DNA from: Methylovulum miyakonense HT12
GTDB taxonomy: Bacteria > Pseudomonadota > Gammaproteobacteria > Methylococcales > Methylomonadaceae
Assembly (NCBI RefSeq): GCF_000384075.1
Contig: NZ_KB913025.1
Location: 124,220-188,219, forward strand
DNA: 64,000 bases
Direction of reading: 5' to 3'
Shown piece by piece: positions 19,808 through 28,226 of the stretch. The notes beneath the pieces are model-generated. The model searched no databases, was not told where the DNA came from, and saw only the letters and a list, made by a program, of their open reading frames with translations. The translations under genes were made by a program, and so were the position numbers. Within the stretch, counting starts at the first letter, position 1. Every line of letters starts with the position of its first letter.

Positions 19808-21303
19808 GTGGTTTCCTCAAGCATGGCCTCGGCATCGGGCAAGCGTAATTGACCGGAGATTAGGCGGGGGAGTAGGGTGTCTCGGAGGGAGGTTAGGTTT
19901 TGGATTCGACGATGATTCATTTCTTTGCTGTTGTCGATTTGTGCTAGACCTGATTGATACAGATGTTTTGTAACATCTGGTGGCGGTAATACCAGCTTAA
20001 AGTCTGAAAGATTACCAAGACTCAAATTTGCTTGAACAGCTTGGACAACTTTTTCTCCAATTGAATGCTGGGATTCGTTTCTTTGCAGAAGCCGACTGAT
20101 TAATCCACTTGGAAAAATATCCTGTTTAGGACGAATCAATGCAACAGCTTGATTAGTGTTAGCAGGAACAAAATCTTTTGTTACGATTGCAACACGTCCG
20201 ATTGTTCCAGCAATAGAAATGAGTACATCTCCAATTTCAAGCTGGGAACGTCGAAGTAATTCATGAGTTTCATTATCTATAAATGCGAACTTTTCGGATA
20301 TAAATCCTCCGTCATCAGTCATTGATTCCGCTTTGATGAAATTGATGCCAATTGGCACAAATGCCCGCTTAAGTGTTGTAGGTGTAGTTCCTTTTGTGAT
20401 TTTCTCGGTCACGTCGCCTAATCGACAAACCTTCCACCCCTTCGGAATCAGACCTAATTCCGATTCCTCGAAACTATCAGGAAACAGCGCGGCTATTTCG
20501 GGGGGAAGGACGGCTCCCTCTCCCTGTGGGAGAGGGTTGGGGTGAGGGTTTTTAGACTGTCTGCCCTCACCCCCAGCCCCTCTCCCACAGGGAGAGGGGA
20601 GCAAAGCTGCGTTGGCCTGTACAGGGTCGAAATCCACAAACCACGATTTGAACAGGGCTTGGGCAATGGCTTCTAGGGTGGCGTTGGTTTCGCGTATTAG
20701 AGCGATGCGGTCATCAAGTGCCCCTAAAATTGTTGAAATTTCGTTTTCGATATTGTCGCCAAGTCTAGGGATTTTTAATGCTTTTATAACTTTAAGGCTT
20801 AGTGTCTTTTGAGTGCTTCCTACAACTCCAGCTTCAATTTGTGACCAAATATAAGCAGAATTCAATACCGCATATAAGTATCGCGGGTTAATATTTTTAG
20901 GAATAATTGCAGAAGTATTTTGACCAAGACAAAAATTAGTTTTTGTTACTCTTGAAGTAATACCGTAACTCCCAACTCTTGTGATAATTATGTCGTTGGT
21001 AGAGGGTTTGTAGCGCCGCGAAAATTCAGAAAAAGTCTTTTCATCTACCTTTAGTGTCTGAGTTAAATTTAAATTTCCATATTTGACATCAGTTGCCCGA
21101 ACCATAGGCAAGCCATCATTAGAATAAGTTGGCGTTTTATGCAACGAATCAACTACTTCTGAAACTTCTTCAAGTGTCGAAAATTCATCTATGTAGGTCG
21201 GGTTAGCGAAGCGTAACCCGACATTGGCTTCCGATTCCGCCTCTGCTTGTCGGGTTACGCAGTCGCTAACCCGACCTACAATTTTTTGTTTATCTAAACT
21301 CAT
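19804..21303 (-). CDS. hsdS: Type I restriction-modification specificity subunit S
   Basis: HsdS sets the DNA target of the methylase/nuclease complex. Two target-recognition domains are separated by a conserved helix region (LGALDDRIALIRETNATLEAIAQALFKSWFVDFDP) and followed by a second such helix near LTSLRDTLLPRLISGQLRL. The ATG at 21303 overlaps the MNT stop as ATGA and gives 499 aa. Two palindromic repeats are read through in frame: one right after the start (residues ~8-35) and one in the central spacer (SPCGRGAGGEG ... HPNPLPQGEG). The spacer insert changes the distance between the two recognition halves. The subunit may still work, since both lie outside the recognition cores. Confidence 0.9.
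   Translation of the reverse strand: MSLDKQKIVGRVSDCVTRQAEAESEANVGLRFANPTYIDEFSTLEEVSEVVDSLHKTPTYSNDGLPMVRATDVKYGNLNLTQTLKVDEKTFSEFSRRYKPSTNDIIITRVGSYGITSRVTKTNFCLGQNTSAIIPKNINPRYLYAVLNSAYIWSQIEAGVVGSTQKTLSLKVIKALKIPRLGDNIENEISTILGALDDRIALIRETNATLEAIAQALFKSWFVDFDPVQANAALLPSPCGRGAGGEGRQSKNPHPNPLPQGEGAVLPPEIAALFPDSFEESELGLIPKGWKVCRLGDVTEKITKGTTPTTLKRAFVPIGINFIKAESMTDDGGFISEKFAFIDNETHELLRRSQLEIGDVLISIAGTIGRVAIVTKDFVPANTNQAVALIRPKQDIFPSGLISRLLQRNESQHSIGEKVVQAVQANLSLGNLSDFKLVLPPPDVTKHLYQSGLAQIDNSKEMNHRRIQNLTSLRDTLLPRLISGQLRLPDAEAMLEETT
20514..20601. repeat. Palindromic repeat in the hsdS spacer
   Basis: Imperfect inverted repeat: CTCTCCCTGTGGGAGAGGG on the left pairs with CCCCTCTCCCACAGGGAGAG on the right, with further pairing GGGGTGAGGG / CCCTCACCCC. 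This repeat type is widespread in proteobacterial genomes and typically yields NPLPQGEG-like peptides when translated. Confidence 0.85.
21192..21280. repeat. Palindromic repeat at the hsdS N-terminus
   Basis: 89 bp whose 17-bp ends are perfect inverted repeats (TGTAGGTCGGGTTAGCG ... CGCTAACCCGACCTACA), with inner copies GCGTAACCCGAC and GTCGGGTTACGC. The family is the GTCGGGTTACGC-type REP-like sequence also found inside hsdR at 16935-16997. Confidence 0.88.
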
Positions 21304-21632
21304 TTCTTCGCCCCTGTTTGCACAACGGCGTAATTCGCCAAAATCTCTTCCTGAAATTCGTTTGGAATCCTCGCCCAATCCACTATTTGCACAATAATCG
21401 GCAAATTGCTGTCTGAAAATGCGTCGGTCACGTCGCCAAGGTTGTTTTGGTGACGGCTCAGATCGTCGGGTTGGCGGGCTACCAAGTCCAAATCGCTGGC
21501 ATCGTAATAATCGCCGTTGACGCGGCTGCCATACGCCCAGATTTCGGCATGGGGTAAGTGGGTTTGCAAAATCGTTAAAACCATTTGCAAATAACGGTCG
21601 GGCAAGTGCAGTTGCGCGGTATCAAGCACCAT
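21300..21632 (-). CDS. MNT-type minimal nucleotidyltransferase
   Basis: A 110-aa protein with the nucleotidyltransferase core AYGSRVNGDYYDASDLDLV (GS..NG, then D.D). Relatives transfer AMP or other nucleotides to a partner protein. It overlaps the HEPT gene by 11 bp upstream and hsdS by 4 bp downstream, so it is part of the operon. MNT/HEPT pairs are a known toxin-antitoxin type in which MNT AMPylates and neutralises the HEPT RNase; this function is inferred from the family. Confidence 0.88.
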   Translation of the reverse strand: MVLDTAQLHLPDRYLQMVLTILQTHLPHAEIWAYGSRVNGDYYDASDLDLVARQPDDLSRHQNNLGDVTDAFSDSNLPIIVQIVDWARIPNEFQEEILANYAVVQTGAKK

Positions 21633-22068
21633 TATTTTCTGCTCCTTTGCCTAGTTTTTGTTCCAGCACGTCTGCCAATGTGGTGATGTCTTGTAAAAAC
21701 GCGGGGATCAGTGTCAACGTTTCCTTGGCGAACTGTTCGCCGTAATCGTGCGCGGTGTTGTTGCGGTTGTCGCGGTAAGCAAACCAACGCTCAACCTCTG
21801 GCAATGTCAGTAAATCGTGGACGGCGGCGAGCCGGAGAATGTCTTTAACAGGCGTGGCTTCCAGTTTTTTGCCGCCATGCCCAAAGGCTTTCAGGGCTTT
21901 TTTCAGTAATTTAAAAGCGGTTTCTTGAGCCAGTTCGTAGCCTTTGATAATGGCGTTACGGAAGACTTCTTGCTCGATACTGTCGCCTTCGGCTTTTTGA
22001 TAGAGCAGTAACGACGCATCCAAGGTTTTCATGCACCGCCGCAGTTGGTCTACGTTTAGATATTGCAT
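21622..22068 (-). CDS. HEPT-domain protein (nucleotidyltransferase substrate-binding type)
   Basis: A 148-aa all-helical protein of the HI0074-like HEPT family. The C-terminal half has RNNTAHDYGE, the R-x4-H motif of HEPT RNases. Length and pairing with the MNT gene are typical. It is the first gene after a 129-bp gap behind the DUF1016 gene. It may be a toxin (ribonuclease) held in check by MNT. Confidence 0.88.
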   Translation of the reverse strand: MQYLNVDQLRRCMKTLDASLLLYQKAEGDSIEQEVFRNAIIKGYELAQETAFKLLKKALKAFGHGGKKLEATPVKDILRLAAVHDLLTLPEVERWFAYRDNRNNTAHDYGEQFAKETLTLIPAFLQDITTLADVLEQKLGKGAENNGA

Positions 22069-22197
22069 TTAGTTTCCCCTGTTGTTGTGTACTGAAACAC
22101 TAACCGGACCGTTTTTTGCTGTGAAATTTTTAGCGCGTGTGTTTGTGCCACAGCTTGTGGCACCAAGTATTGGGTTACGGATAAGTGCGATAAAAGC

Positions 22198-23250
22198 CTA
22201 TTCATCATCAATTACCCCCATGTCCATCGCCATTTCAGCCTCTATCTCGGCAATGCTGGGCAAGTTGCTGGCCAGGGTTTCCGGCAAGTCGCGCAAGAGC
22301 TGGTATTCTGCCACGCCGATAGGTTTGTCTATACCGGACAACGCATATTGGGCGACTAAGCGGTTTTGCTTTTTGCACAGCAACAGGCCGATGGTGGGCT
22401 GGTCGTCTGCGGCTTTGATTTGTGCATCGACAACGGCGAGGTAAAAATTGAGCTGGCCTATATGTTCAGGTTTAAAGGCGGTGGCCTTCAGTTCAACCAC
22501 CACATAACATTTAAGACGGGTGTGATAAAACAGTAAGTCGATGAAAAACTCATCGCCGTCCACATCTAAGCGGAATTGCCGCCCCACAAAGGCAAAGCCC
22601 GCGCCCAATTCCAATAAAAAACGGATGATGTGGCGGATTAGCGCGTTTTCGATCTCGCGTTCCTGCGCGTCGTCGCCCAAGCCCAGAAAGTCAAATAGGT
22701 AAGGGTCTTTTAGGGCTTCTTGTGCCAGGTTGGCATGAGGTAACGGAAGACGCGCCGCGAAGTTGCTGACGGCTGCCCCTTGGCGTTGGCGCAAGCGGTT
22801 TTTGATATGCACTTCCAATGACGTCCTCGACCAGCCTTGTTGCACGGCTTGCAGGGCGTACCATTCGCGTTCTTCGGTGTCGGCAAGTTTAGTCAGCAGT
22901 GTGACGATGTGGAACCAAGGTAATTGGTCAGCGGGTTGCTGACCAATTAAACCGTCAGGGCAATGCTGGGCAAAAAAGCGCATGTATTTAAGATTGCTGG
23001 ACGACCAGCCGCGCATATCGGGGAAAGCATCTTTCAAGTCGTGCGCCAAACGTTCAATAACCTTGCTGCCCCAGCCTTGCTCGGCTTGGCGGCTGACTAT
23101 CTCGCCACCGATTTGCCTATACAGGTTGATGAGTTCGGCATTGACTGCAAAAGCGGCGCGTTGGCGGGCTTGGGCAATTTTGCTTTTTAGCTGCGCCAGC
23201 CAGTCAGCATAGTCCTTGGGCAAGCCTAAGGCGTTATCCTCAGAACTCAT
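22198..23250 (-). CDS. DUF1016 (YhcG-type) PD-(D/E)XK nuclease-like protein
   Basis: A 350-aa protein. The N-terminal DUF1016_N helical domain has [15 protein letters not shown] and the [20 protein letters not shown] stretch. The C-terminal nuclease-like domain shows [21 protein letters not shown] (the D...ExK core) and [10 protein letters not shown]. These proteins commonly accompany hsd genes. Its start overlaps the hsdM end by 11 bp. A nuclease or DNA-handling accessory role is probable; activity is not established for most members. Confidence 0.9.
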   Translation of the reverse strand: MSSEDNALGLPKDYADWLAQLKSKIAQARQRAAFAVNAELINLYRQIGGEIVSRQAEQGWGSKVIERLAHDLKDAFPDMRGWSSSNLKYMRFFAQHCPDGLIGQQPADQLPWFHIVTLLTKLADTEEREWYALQAVQQGWSRTSLEVHIKNRLRQRQGAAVSNFAARLPLPHANLAQEALKDPYLFDFLGLGDDAQEREIENALIRHIIRFLLELGAGFAFVGRQFRLDVDGDEFFIDLLFYHTRLKCYVVVELKATAFKPEHIGQLNFYLAVVDAQIKAADDQPTIGLLLCKKQNRLVAQYALSGIDKPIGVAEYQLLRDLPETLASNLPSIAEIEAEMAMDMGVIDDE

Positions 23251-24808
23251 AACCTAAGCCTCCTAATTTCTGGCGTATCAGTTGATCCAATTCCGCGCCC
23301 TTCGCCATTTGCTCGCCCAGTTTTTCGGTGAGCTTTTGCATTTTGTCGGCAAAGGCTTCGTCATCGTCTTCCACTGCTTCTGCGCCGACGTAACGACCTG
23401 GGGTCAGCACATGCCCGTGTTCGGCGATTTCTGCCAAGGTGACGCTGCGGCAAAATCCCGCAATATCGGCGTAGTTTTCGCCTGTGGTGCTGTCGCCCCG
23501 CCATACGGCGACGGTGTTGGCGATGCGTTCGATCACTTCGTCGGTAAATTCACATTGCACACGGCTAATCATGCTGCCAAATTTTCGGGCATCAATAAAC
23601 AGCACTTCACCTAGTCGGGTGCGTTTTTCTTTGACCAAAAACCACAAGCAAGCGGGAATTTGGGTGTTGAAGAACAGTTGTCCGGGCAAGGCGATCATGA
23701 CTTCGACTTTGTCGGCATCGACCATGGCGCGGCGGATGTCGCCTTCGCTGTTTTGGCTGGAACTCATCGAACCGTTGGCAAGCACGATGCCAGCGCGGCC
23801 TGTGGGTTTGAGGTGGTGGAGCATGTGTTGCAGCCAAGCATAGTTGGCATTGCCTTGCGGCGGTGTGCCGTATACCCAGCGCGGGTCGCCTTCCAAACTG
23901 CCGTGCCACCAGTCGGAGATATTGAACGGCGGGTTGGCGAGGACAAAGTCGGCGCGTAAGTCGGGGTGCTGATCGCGGACGAAGGTGTCGGCGGGTTCTT
24001 TGCCCAAATTAAAATCAATACCGCGAATGGCGAGGTTCATTGCCGCTAGTCGCCAAGTGGTCGGGTTGGCTTCTTGTCCATAGATGGAGACATCGCCTAG
24101 TTTGCCGCCGTGCGCTTCTATAAAACGTTCGGATTGCACAAACATCCCACCTGAGCCGCAGCAAGGATCATAGACTTGACCATGATGCGGGGCAAGTACG
24201 GCGACTAGGGTTTTGACGATGGATGCGGGCGTATAGAACTGCCCGCCGCGTTTGCCTTCAGCACTGGCGAACTGGCCTAAAAAGTATTCGTACACTTGCC
24301 CCAGCAAATCACGGGCGTGATTCTTGGCGGTGTCGGCGGATTCACCAAAGCCGATTTGCGAGACTAGATCAACCAATTCGCCCAATTTGCCATCGGGCAA
24401 TTGCACCCGTGCATAACGTTTGTCGAGGATGCCTTTCAGTTTGGGGTTTTCGGTTTCAATCAGCGACAACGCGTCATCGATGCGTTTGCCGATGTCAGCC
24501 TGTTTGGCTTGGGCGCGAAGGCTTTCCCAGCGGGCGGCTTCAGGCACCCAGAACACGTTGACTTCTTTGTAATAGTCGCGGTCTTCGAGTTCGGCGTTGA
24601 TTAAGTCAGGGTCGGCATCGTCCAGATAATAGTCGTCCTGACTGTCGGCAAATTTGCGCGTGAGTTCGGCGCGGCGGGTCTGGAAGGTGTCGGAGATGTA
24701 TTTGACGAAGATCAGACCCAGGACGATGTGTTTGTATTCGGCAGCGTCCATATTGGCGCGGAGTTTGTCGGCGGTCGCCCACAAGGTTTTCTTGATGTCT
24801 TCGATCAT
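23240..24808 (-). CDS. hsdM: Type I restriction-modification methylase subunit M
   Basis: A 522-aa adenine-N6 methyltransferase. The N-terminal helical domain ([34 protein letters not shown]) is followed by the SAM-binding motif [12 protein letters not shown] and the catalytic motif [13 protein letters not shown]. All motifs are intact. It is the first gene of the minus-strand hsd operon, with about 130 bp of AT-rich DNA in front. With hsdS it should form an active modification enzyme even though hsdR is out of frame. Confidence 0.96.
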   Translation of the reverse strand: MIEDIKKTLWATADKLRANMDAAEYKHIVLGLIFVKYISDTFQTRRAELTRKFADSQDDYYLDDADPDLINAELEDRDYYKEVNVFWVPEAARWESLRAQAKQADIGKRIDDALSLIETENPKLKGILDKRYARVQLPDGKLGELVDLVSQIGFGESADTAKNHARDLLGQVYEYFLGQFASAEGKRGGQFYTPASIVKTLVAVLAPHHGQVYDPCCGSGGMFVQSERFIEAHGGKLGDVSIYGQEANPTTWRLAAMNLAIRGIDFNLGKEPADTFVRDQHPDLRADFVLANPPFNISDWWHGSLEGDPRWVYGTPPQGNANYAWLQHMLHHLKPTGRAGIVLANGSMSSSQNSEGDIRRAMVDADKVEVMIALPGQLFFNTQIPACLWFLVKEKRTRLGEVLFIDARKFGSMISRVQCEFTDEVIERIANTVAVWRGDSTTGENYADIAGFCRSVTLAEIAEHGHVLTPGRYVGAEAVEDDDEAFADKMQKLTEKLGEQMAKGAELDQLIRQKLGGLGYEF

Positions 24809-24942
24809 GCGTTGTTTAGTAAAAGTGTTGGATTTCCTATAGCTGCATACTATATCACTTCGTTGGGTTCGGCTGGGAAAACGGGTGTAGGGAGATATTT
24901 ATTACGTTTAGGGAGTCGCGAATGTATACGATAGACAAAGGT

Positions 24943-25587
24943 TTAAAGCGGGTTTTCTGCATTGGTTACAATAGGGTCAGCCAGTTTGCGGTTTTCTTCC
25001 CGATGACGCACCATGTCTTTATTGTCAACCCGCTCATAAATGGCCTCGACCGGCAACGCCAGCCCAATCGATTCAAAGGTGACGTCATCACCCAAAAAAT
25101 AGGTGCAAGGAAACCAGCCTTGGTTTTTACGCAAGACCATCACTTGGAGAAAACCCTGTTCCACTACGACATATTCCTGCAAGGAAGGTATCTGGATGTA
25201 CCGTGATAGCTTGGTGGTCAGGTCAAGTTTACGGGTACTGTCCGATAAGACTTCGACAAGCAACGTCGGGGCGTTGACAAAATAACTGTTACCATCGAAT
25301 GTTGAGCAGTCTACGATCACATCAGGATAGACATAATTTTCCCCAGCCGCTGATGGCAACACCAATTTTAATTGGGACATAAAAACTGCGCCGATTTTGC
25401 CTTTTAAGTGATTCCTGAATTCGCAAGCGATATTCCCCGCTATCAAATTGTGGTTGGAACTTGACCCCGCCATTTCATAAGCACAGCCATCCAGATACTC
25501 GCGCCGGTCTAAGGCATCGGGTTCGGTTGCCAGGTATTCCGCCTCGGTCATCGGGATGCCCTCAGACACCGGATAGTGTGTAGTCAT
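24943..25587 (-). CDS. Uma2 family endonuclease-like protein
   Basis: A 214-aa DUF820/Uma2 protein of the PD-(D/E)XK fold. Motifs: MTEAEYLATEPDALDRREYLDG near the start, the family motif NHNLIAGNIA, the active-site VYPDVIVDCS (Asp) and LLVEVLSDSTRKLDLTTKL (Glu, Lys). These proteins are abundant in cyanobacteria and methanotrophs, and their biological role is unknown. It lies 134 bp upstream of hsdM on the same strand but probably has its own promoter. Confidence 0.88.
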   Translation of the reverse strand: MTTHYPVSEGIPMTEAEYLATEPDALDRREYLDGCAYEMAGSSSNHNLIAGNIACEFRNHLKGKIGAVFMSQLKLVLPSAAGENYVYPDVIVDCSTFDGNSYFVNAPTLLVEVLSDSTRKLDLTTKLSRYIQIPSLQEYVVVEQGFLQVMVLRKNQGWFPCTYFLGDDVTFESIGLALPVEAIYERVDNKDMVRHREENRKLADPIVTNAENPL

Positions 25588-25641
25588 GTCGATTGCTCCT
25601 GAGATAGTTGCCGCTGCATTGGGTAGATTTTAACCCTGAAT

Positions 25642-25974
25642 TTAAAGTGTATATCCGCTGGTTTGAACAGTTTTTTGGTTATTAACAGCCACAAACGGCC
25701 TAGGTGGCTTGCCTGGCTTCTCCATCAACTTCCACAACACACACAATGCCAGCCAATATTCATAGCGGGTCTTATCGGTAAGGTGACGGTGGGCTTGCCA
25801 AAAATTAATGATATGCCGTTTGCCGAGCTGCGCCAAATCCCTACCGGGTTCTTGGGTTTCCAACCATTCGACGAACAGCAGCATCCGCCGCAGTTGTCTC
25901 CTACGGTTTTCTTTACTTCCCTTACTGACATAGCGGCGGGACAGGCCTATGACCTGTTTAGACAGTGTAGACAT
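25642..25974 (-). CDS. Small protein resembling an integrase core-binding domain
   Basis: 110 aa, very basic. YVSKGSKENRRRQLRRMLLFVEWL and INFWQAHRHLTDKTRYEYWLAL look like the N-terminal SAM-like DNA-binding domain of tyrosine recombinases, but no catalytic Arg-His-Arg-Tyr domain follows. Either a free-standing DNA-binding protein or a truncated recombinase. Probably part of the mobile backbone of the island. Confidence 0.55.
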   Translation of the reverse strand: MSTLSKQVIGLSRRYVSKGSKENRRRQLRRMLLFVEWLETQEPGRDLAQLGKRHIINFWQAHRHLTDKTRYEYWLALCVLWKLMEKPGKPPRPFVAVNNQKTVQTSGYTL

Positions 25975-26072
25975 ATTTTACTCCAATCTGATTGAGACGA
26001 ATCCCCGTGACAGCGGCGGCTTAGCTTGTTGACAGTTTTGCCGCCACCCGCTTAGTGGTTTCCAAGTACGAC

Positions 26073-26112
26073 GCGATCGATTCCCGTCAAGGCTTTGGCG
26101 AGAATCGATCGC
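26073..26112. repeat. Perfect inverted repeat GCGATCGATTC / GAATCGATCGC
   Basis: 11-bp arms at 26073-26083 and 26102-26112 around an 18-nt spacer, between two minus-strand small genes. No T-tract. It could be a protein-binding site or a transcript hairpin for the upstream gene. Confidence 0.6.
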
Positions 26113-26132
26113 ACTTCGACAGACGTATCCCT

Positions 26133-26558
26133 TTACCCGAATGACATGCGTTGCGAACCGATGTCAGTGTCTTGATAGCTATACGGATGATTAGCTTCCG
26201 TGCAATCAACTCCAACTAACGCCATACCTGCACCTGGATACCATTGGCTGATGAAGGCTAAAAACGCCTGTTTAGCCGCCTTTGACCTGCTGTCGGCTTC
26301 TCCGAACAGTCGTTTAACCGCCTTGTTCATTTCGGCAATCAAACTGTAAAAAATCGACCGCATGATTTGCCAGTGCCCCTCAAGTTCGTCACCCGACAGG
26401 GCAAGGAAGCCAAGCAACGGCCAATAATTCATGAGCGTTAGAAATAATCCACGGTCTTGAATCAATTGCCCGACTGCGGCCATATCGACCGACATGGGAT
26501 GATGATTGCCATCGTTCACTGCGGACGATGGCGTAGTAGGTTTTTCTGTGGTGTTCAT
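26133..26558 (-). CDS. Hypothetical 141-aa protein of the island
   Basis: Not recognised. The ATG at 26558 is chosen because AGGAG lies 5 bases before it; a longer ORF starts at 26573. It has a Thr/Ser-rich N-terminus, then a helical-looking stretch (LIQDRGLFLTLMNYWPLLGFLAL ... IFYSLIAEMNKAVKRLFG) that is hydrophobic but not a clear membrane helix. The end is polar. It is probably a backbone gene of the mobile element; no function can be given. Confidence 0.55.
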   Translation of the reverse strand: MNTTEKPTTPSSAVNDGNHHPMSVDMAAVGQLIQDRGLFLTLMNYWPLLGFLALSGDELEGHWQIMRSIFYSLIAEMNKAVKRLFGEADSRSKAAKQAFLAFISQWYPGAGMALVGVDCTEANHPYSYQDTDIGSQRMSFG

Positions 26559-26726
26559 CGTGACTCCTATCAATCATTAATGACTGGGCTAAACCCATTC
26601 AAATCAGTTTTATCCGCCAAATTCGGGAGTATTTATGCGATTTTTCCGGTTAATGTCTCAAAATCGATAACGTCATTTTCAGGTTTGTAACCCATACAAC
26701 GGATACCCCCTTGGTCGGGACAAAGG

Positions 26727-26815
26727 CTTTTTTTTGCACACAAAACCATAAAAGCAGTGTGGGTTAGTGATATAGCGCGGCTTACCTAGCCGGCGGAGGG
26801 TGTGCAAAAAAAAAG
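26727..26815. repeat. Spaced inverted repeat with poly-T/poly-A arms
   Basis: Left arm CTTTTTTTTGCACAC (26727-26741) and right arm GTGTGCAAAAAAAAAG (26800-26815) enclose 58 bp that contain ACCATAAAAGCAGTGTGGGT. Either strand would fold into a large hairpin. Confidence 0.7.
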
Positions 26816-27024
26816 ACCTGGTGCGCGATTTCTTAGCCGCTGCGCGAAGCGACAATAATGTGATTGCCTGAGAGGTGGGAAGAAAGGTGATGGTTGGTCA
26901 GGATTCCTGTCGCAAATCGGCAGGAACGGCGCCTTATTGGTCTCTCATTCAAGAAAACCCCTGATAACCCCTAAGCCAGAAAACGTTGTAGTCCTTGTTG
27001 GACGTGGGGTGAGGGTCGAATTTT

Positions 27025-27054
27025 AAAACCGTTTATGTCGGCATAAACGGTTTT
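27025..27054. repeat. Perfect 30-bp hairpin
   Basis: AAAACCGTTTATG and CATAAACGGTTTT are perfect 13-bp inverted repeats around a TCGG tetraloop. The T4 end is short for a terminator, so either a weak terminator or a protein site. Confidence 0.7.
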
Positions 27055-27774
27055 GCAGGCCGCGCGCCATCGCCAAAATCCTACCGCCGGTGGCGGTGGT
27101 TTTTGGCCTGGCACGGGGCAAATCTGATGGGCGCAGAAATACGGGCCGCAAAAGCGGCGTTTTTTTGGCATCAGAGTGGGGGCGTTTTGTCCAGGCCCTG
27201 CGGGCAGGCGGCAAAACAGGGGGTAGCCAGCCATTCCTAGCGGAACAATAGGCGATTGGTTACATCGGCGCAGCATCAAGGATGCGACCGCCAGAGGCTT
27301 GAGGGGATTAATGCTCAGGGTACACGCGCTTACCGTGCCGCCAAGTCATTGTTTCTGTTTTCTATTGCGTGGAAACGCGTTGTTTTCAAGTCGCAGCCGA
27401 CGGCCGCTTTGTTTCTCTAGCTCACGGCCAAAGACCGCTTTGTTTTTAGTGTGGCATCGGCGACTCCTTGTCGGCAAAAATTACTTTGAGCCTAGCCTGT
27501 TTATTCGTCATTTAAAGTGCTGAACTGGCACTACCCGATGATGTCCGTCCCGGAATCACGATCTGCGGGGTGGATTGTGCGCCATGCCGCTAGAGGCTGT
27601 CAACCGTTTGATTTCACGATATTCCTTCAATCGAACTATACCAAAAAAGTGATACTTTTCGCGCTTATCATTTGAATATTTTTAAGTAACATAGCCTTGT
27701 GACTGCTGGGGCTACTTCGGGAAAACTCCAGCTGATCTACGCAATTTACAGAATTAATTAAGAGGGAAAATACG

Positions 27775-27837
27775 ATGAAATTGGTTATTACCGACATTTA
27801 CCGAATGGTTATCAATAAAACGGGGTGTGCATTATGA
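27775..27837 (+). CDS. 20-codon leader ORF overlapping the HTH gene
   Basis: ATG at 27775 with a GAGGG ribosome site 9 bases upstream reads MKLVITDIYRMVINKTGCAL and stops at TGA 27835-27837, which overlaps the ATG of the next gene (ATGA). The arrangement would couple translation of the HTH protein to that of the short peptide. No stalling motif is obvious. Confidence 0.45.
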   Translation: MKLVITDIYRMVINKTGCAL

Positions 27838-28037
27838 GTAACTCAGAAATATCGTTAGATACCGACAAGCTTGTAACCACTGAAAAAGCCGCGGAATTGC
27901 TGTCCATCCCGGCAGCCACGCTAACCAAATGGCGGTCGACTGGCCAAGTGAAAATCCCCTTTGTACGAATTGGACGCCAAATTAAATACAGGACGACGGA
28001 TCTAAAGTGCTTCATTGAGTCGTCAACGATCAGGTAG
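27834..28037 (+). CDS. AlpA/excisionase-like helix-turn-helix protein
   Basis: A 67-aa protein. LVTTEKAAELLSIPAATLTKWRSTG is a MerR-like HTH and VRIGRQIKYRTTDLKCFIE the wing, as in AlpA/HTH_17 proteins of prophages, satellites and ICEs. It stands ahead of the replication-type gene and is probably the element's regulator or excisionase. ATG at 27834 is preferred to a GTG at 27825. Confidence 0.8.
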   Translation: MSNSEISLDTDKLVTTEKAAELLSIPAATLTKWRSTGQVKIPFVRIGRQIKYRTTDLKCFIESSTIR

Positions 28038-28226
28038 GCAGAAAAAAAGGTTCCACTAAGTTTTGTAGACATATTAATAGGAAGTTAAAGCATTTATTTC
28101 AATCGATTGATGTAATTCTCCTGTTTTGACACATCATTTAGCACTGAATTTCCGGGGTTCAGAGGTAAATAATTCACTTAAGTTTATCGGATACCGCCAT
28201 TATCTTCACGGCAACAGAAACCAAAC

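Larger units (their letters stand above)
26600..27774. other. Hairpin-rich non-coding block, about 1.2 kb
   Basis: No ORF here looks like a protein gene. Visible structures: long-spaced inverted repeat CTTTTTTTTGCACAC / GTGTGC with A9 (26727-26741 and 26800-26815); stem TTCCTGTCG / CGGCAGGAA near 26905-26929; perfect palindrome at 27025-27054; GC-rich repeats GCCGGTGGCGG near 27090. The density of symmetric elements suggests a replication or transfer origin of the element, which is an inference. Confidence 0.5.

Noticed and set aside
26971..27279. Minus-strand ORF of 102 codons in the non-coding block
   Set aside because: Cys/Pro/Arg-rich, crosses the perfect hairpin at 27025-27054, and has no RBS; such ORFs arise from GC-rich repeats.
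27299..27523. 74-codon ORF
   Set aside because: Low-complexity Arg/Ser/Phe composition with no RBS or family.
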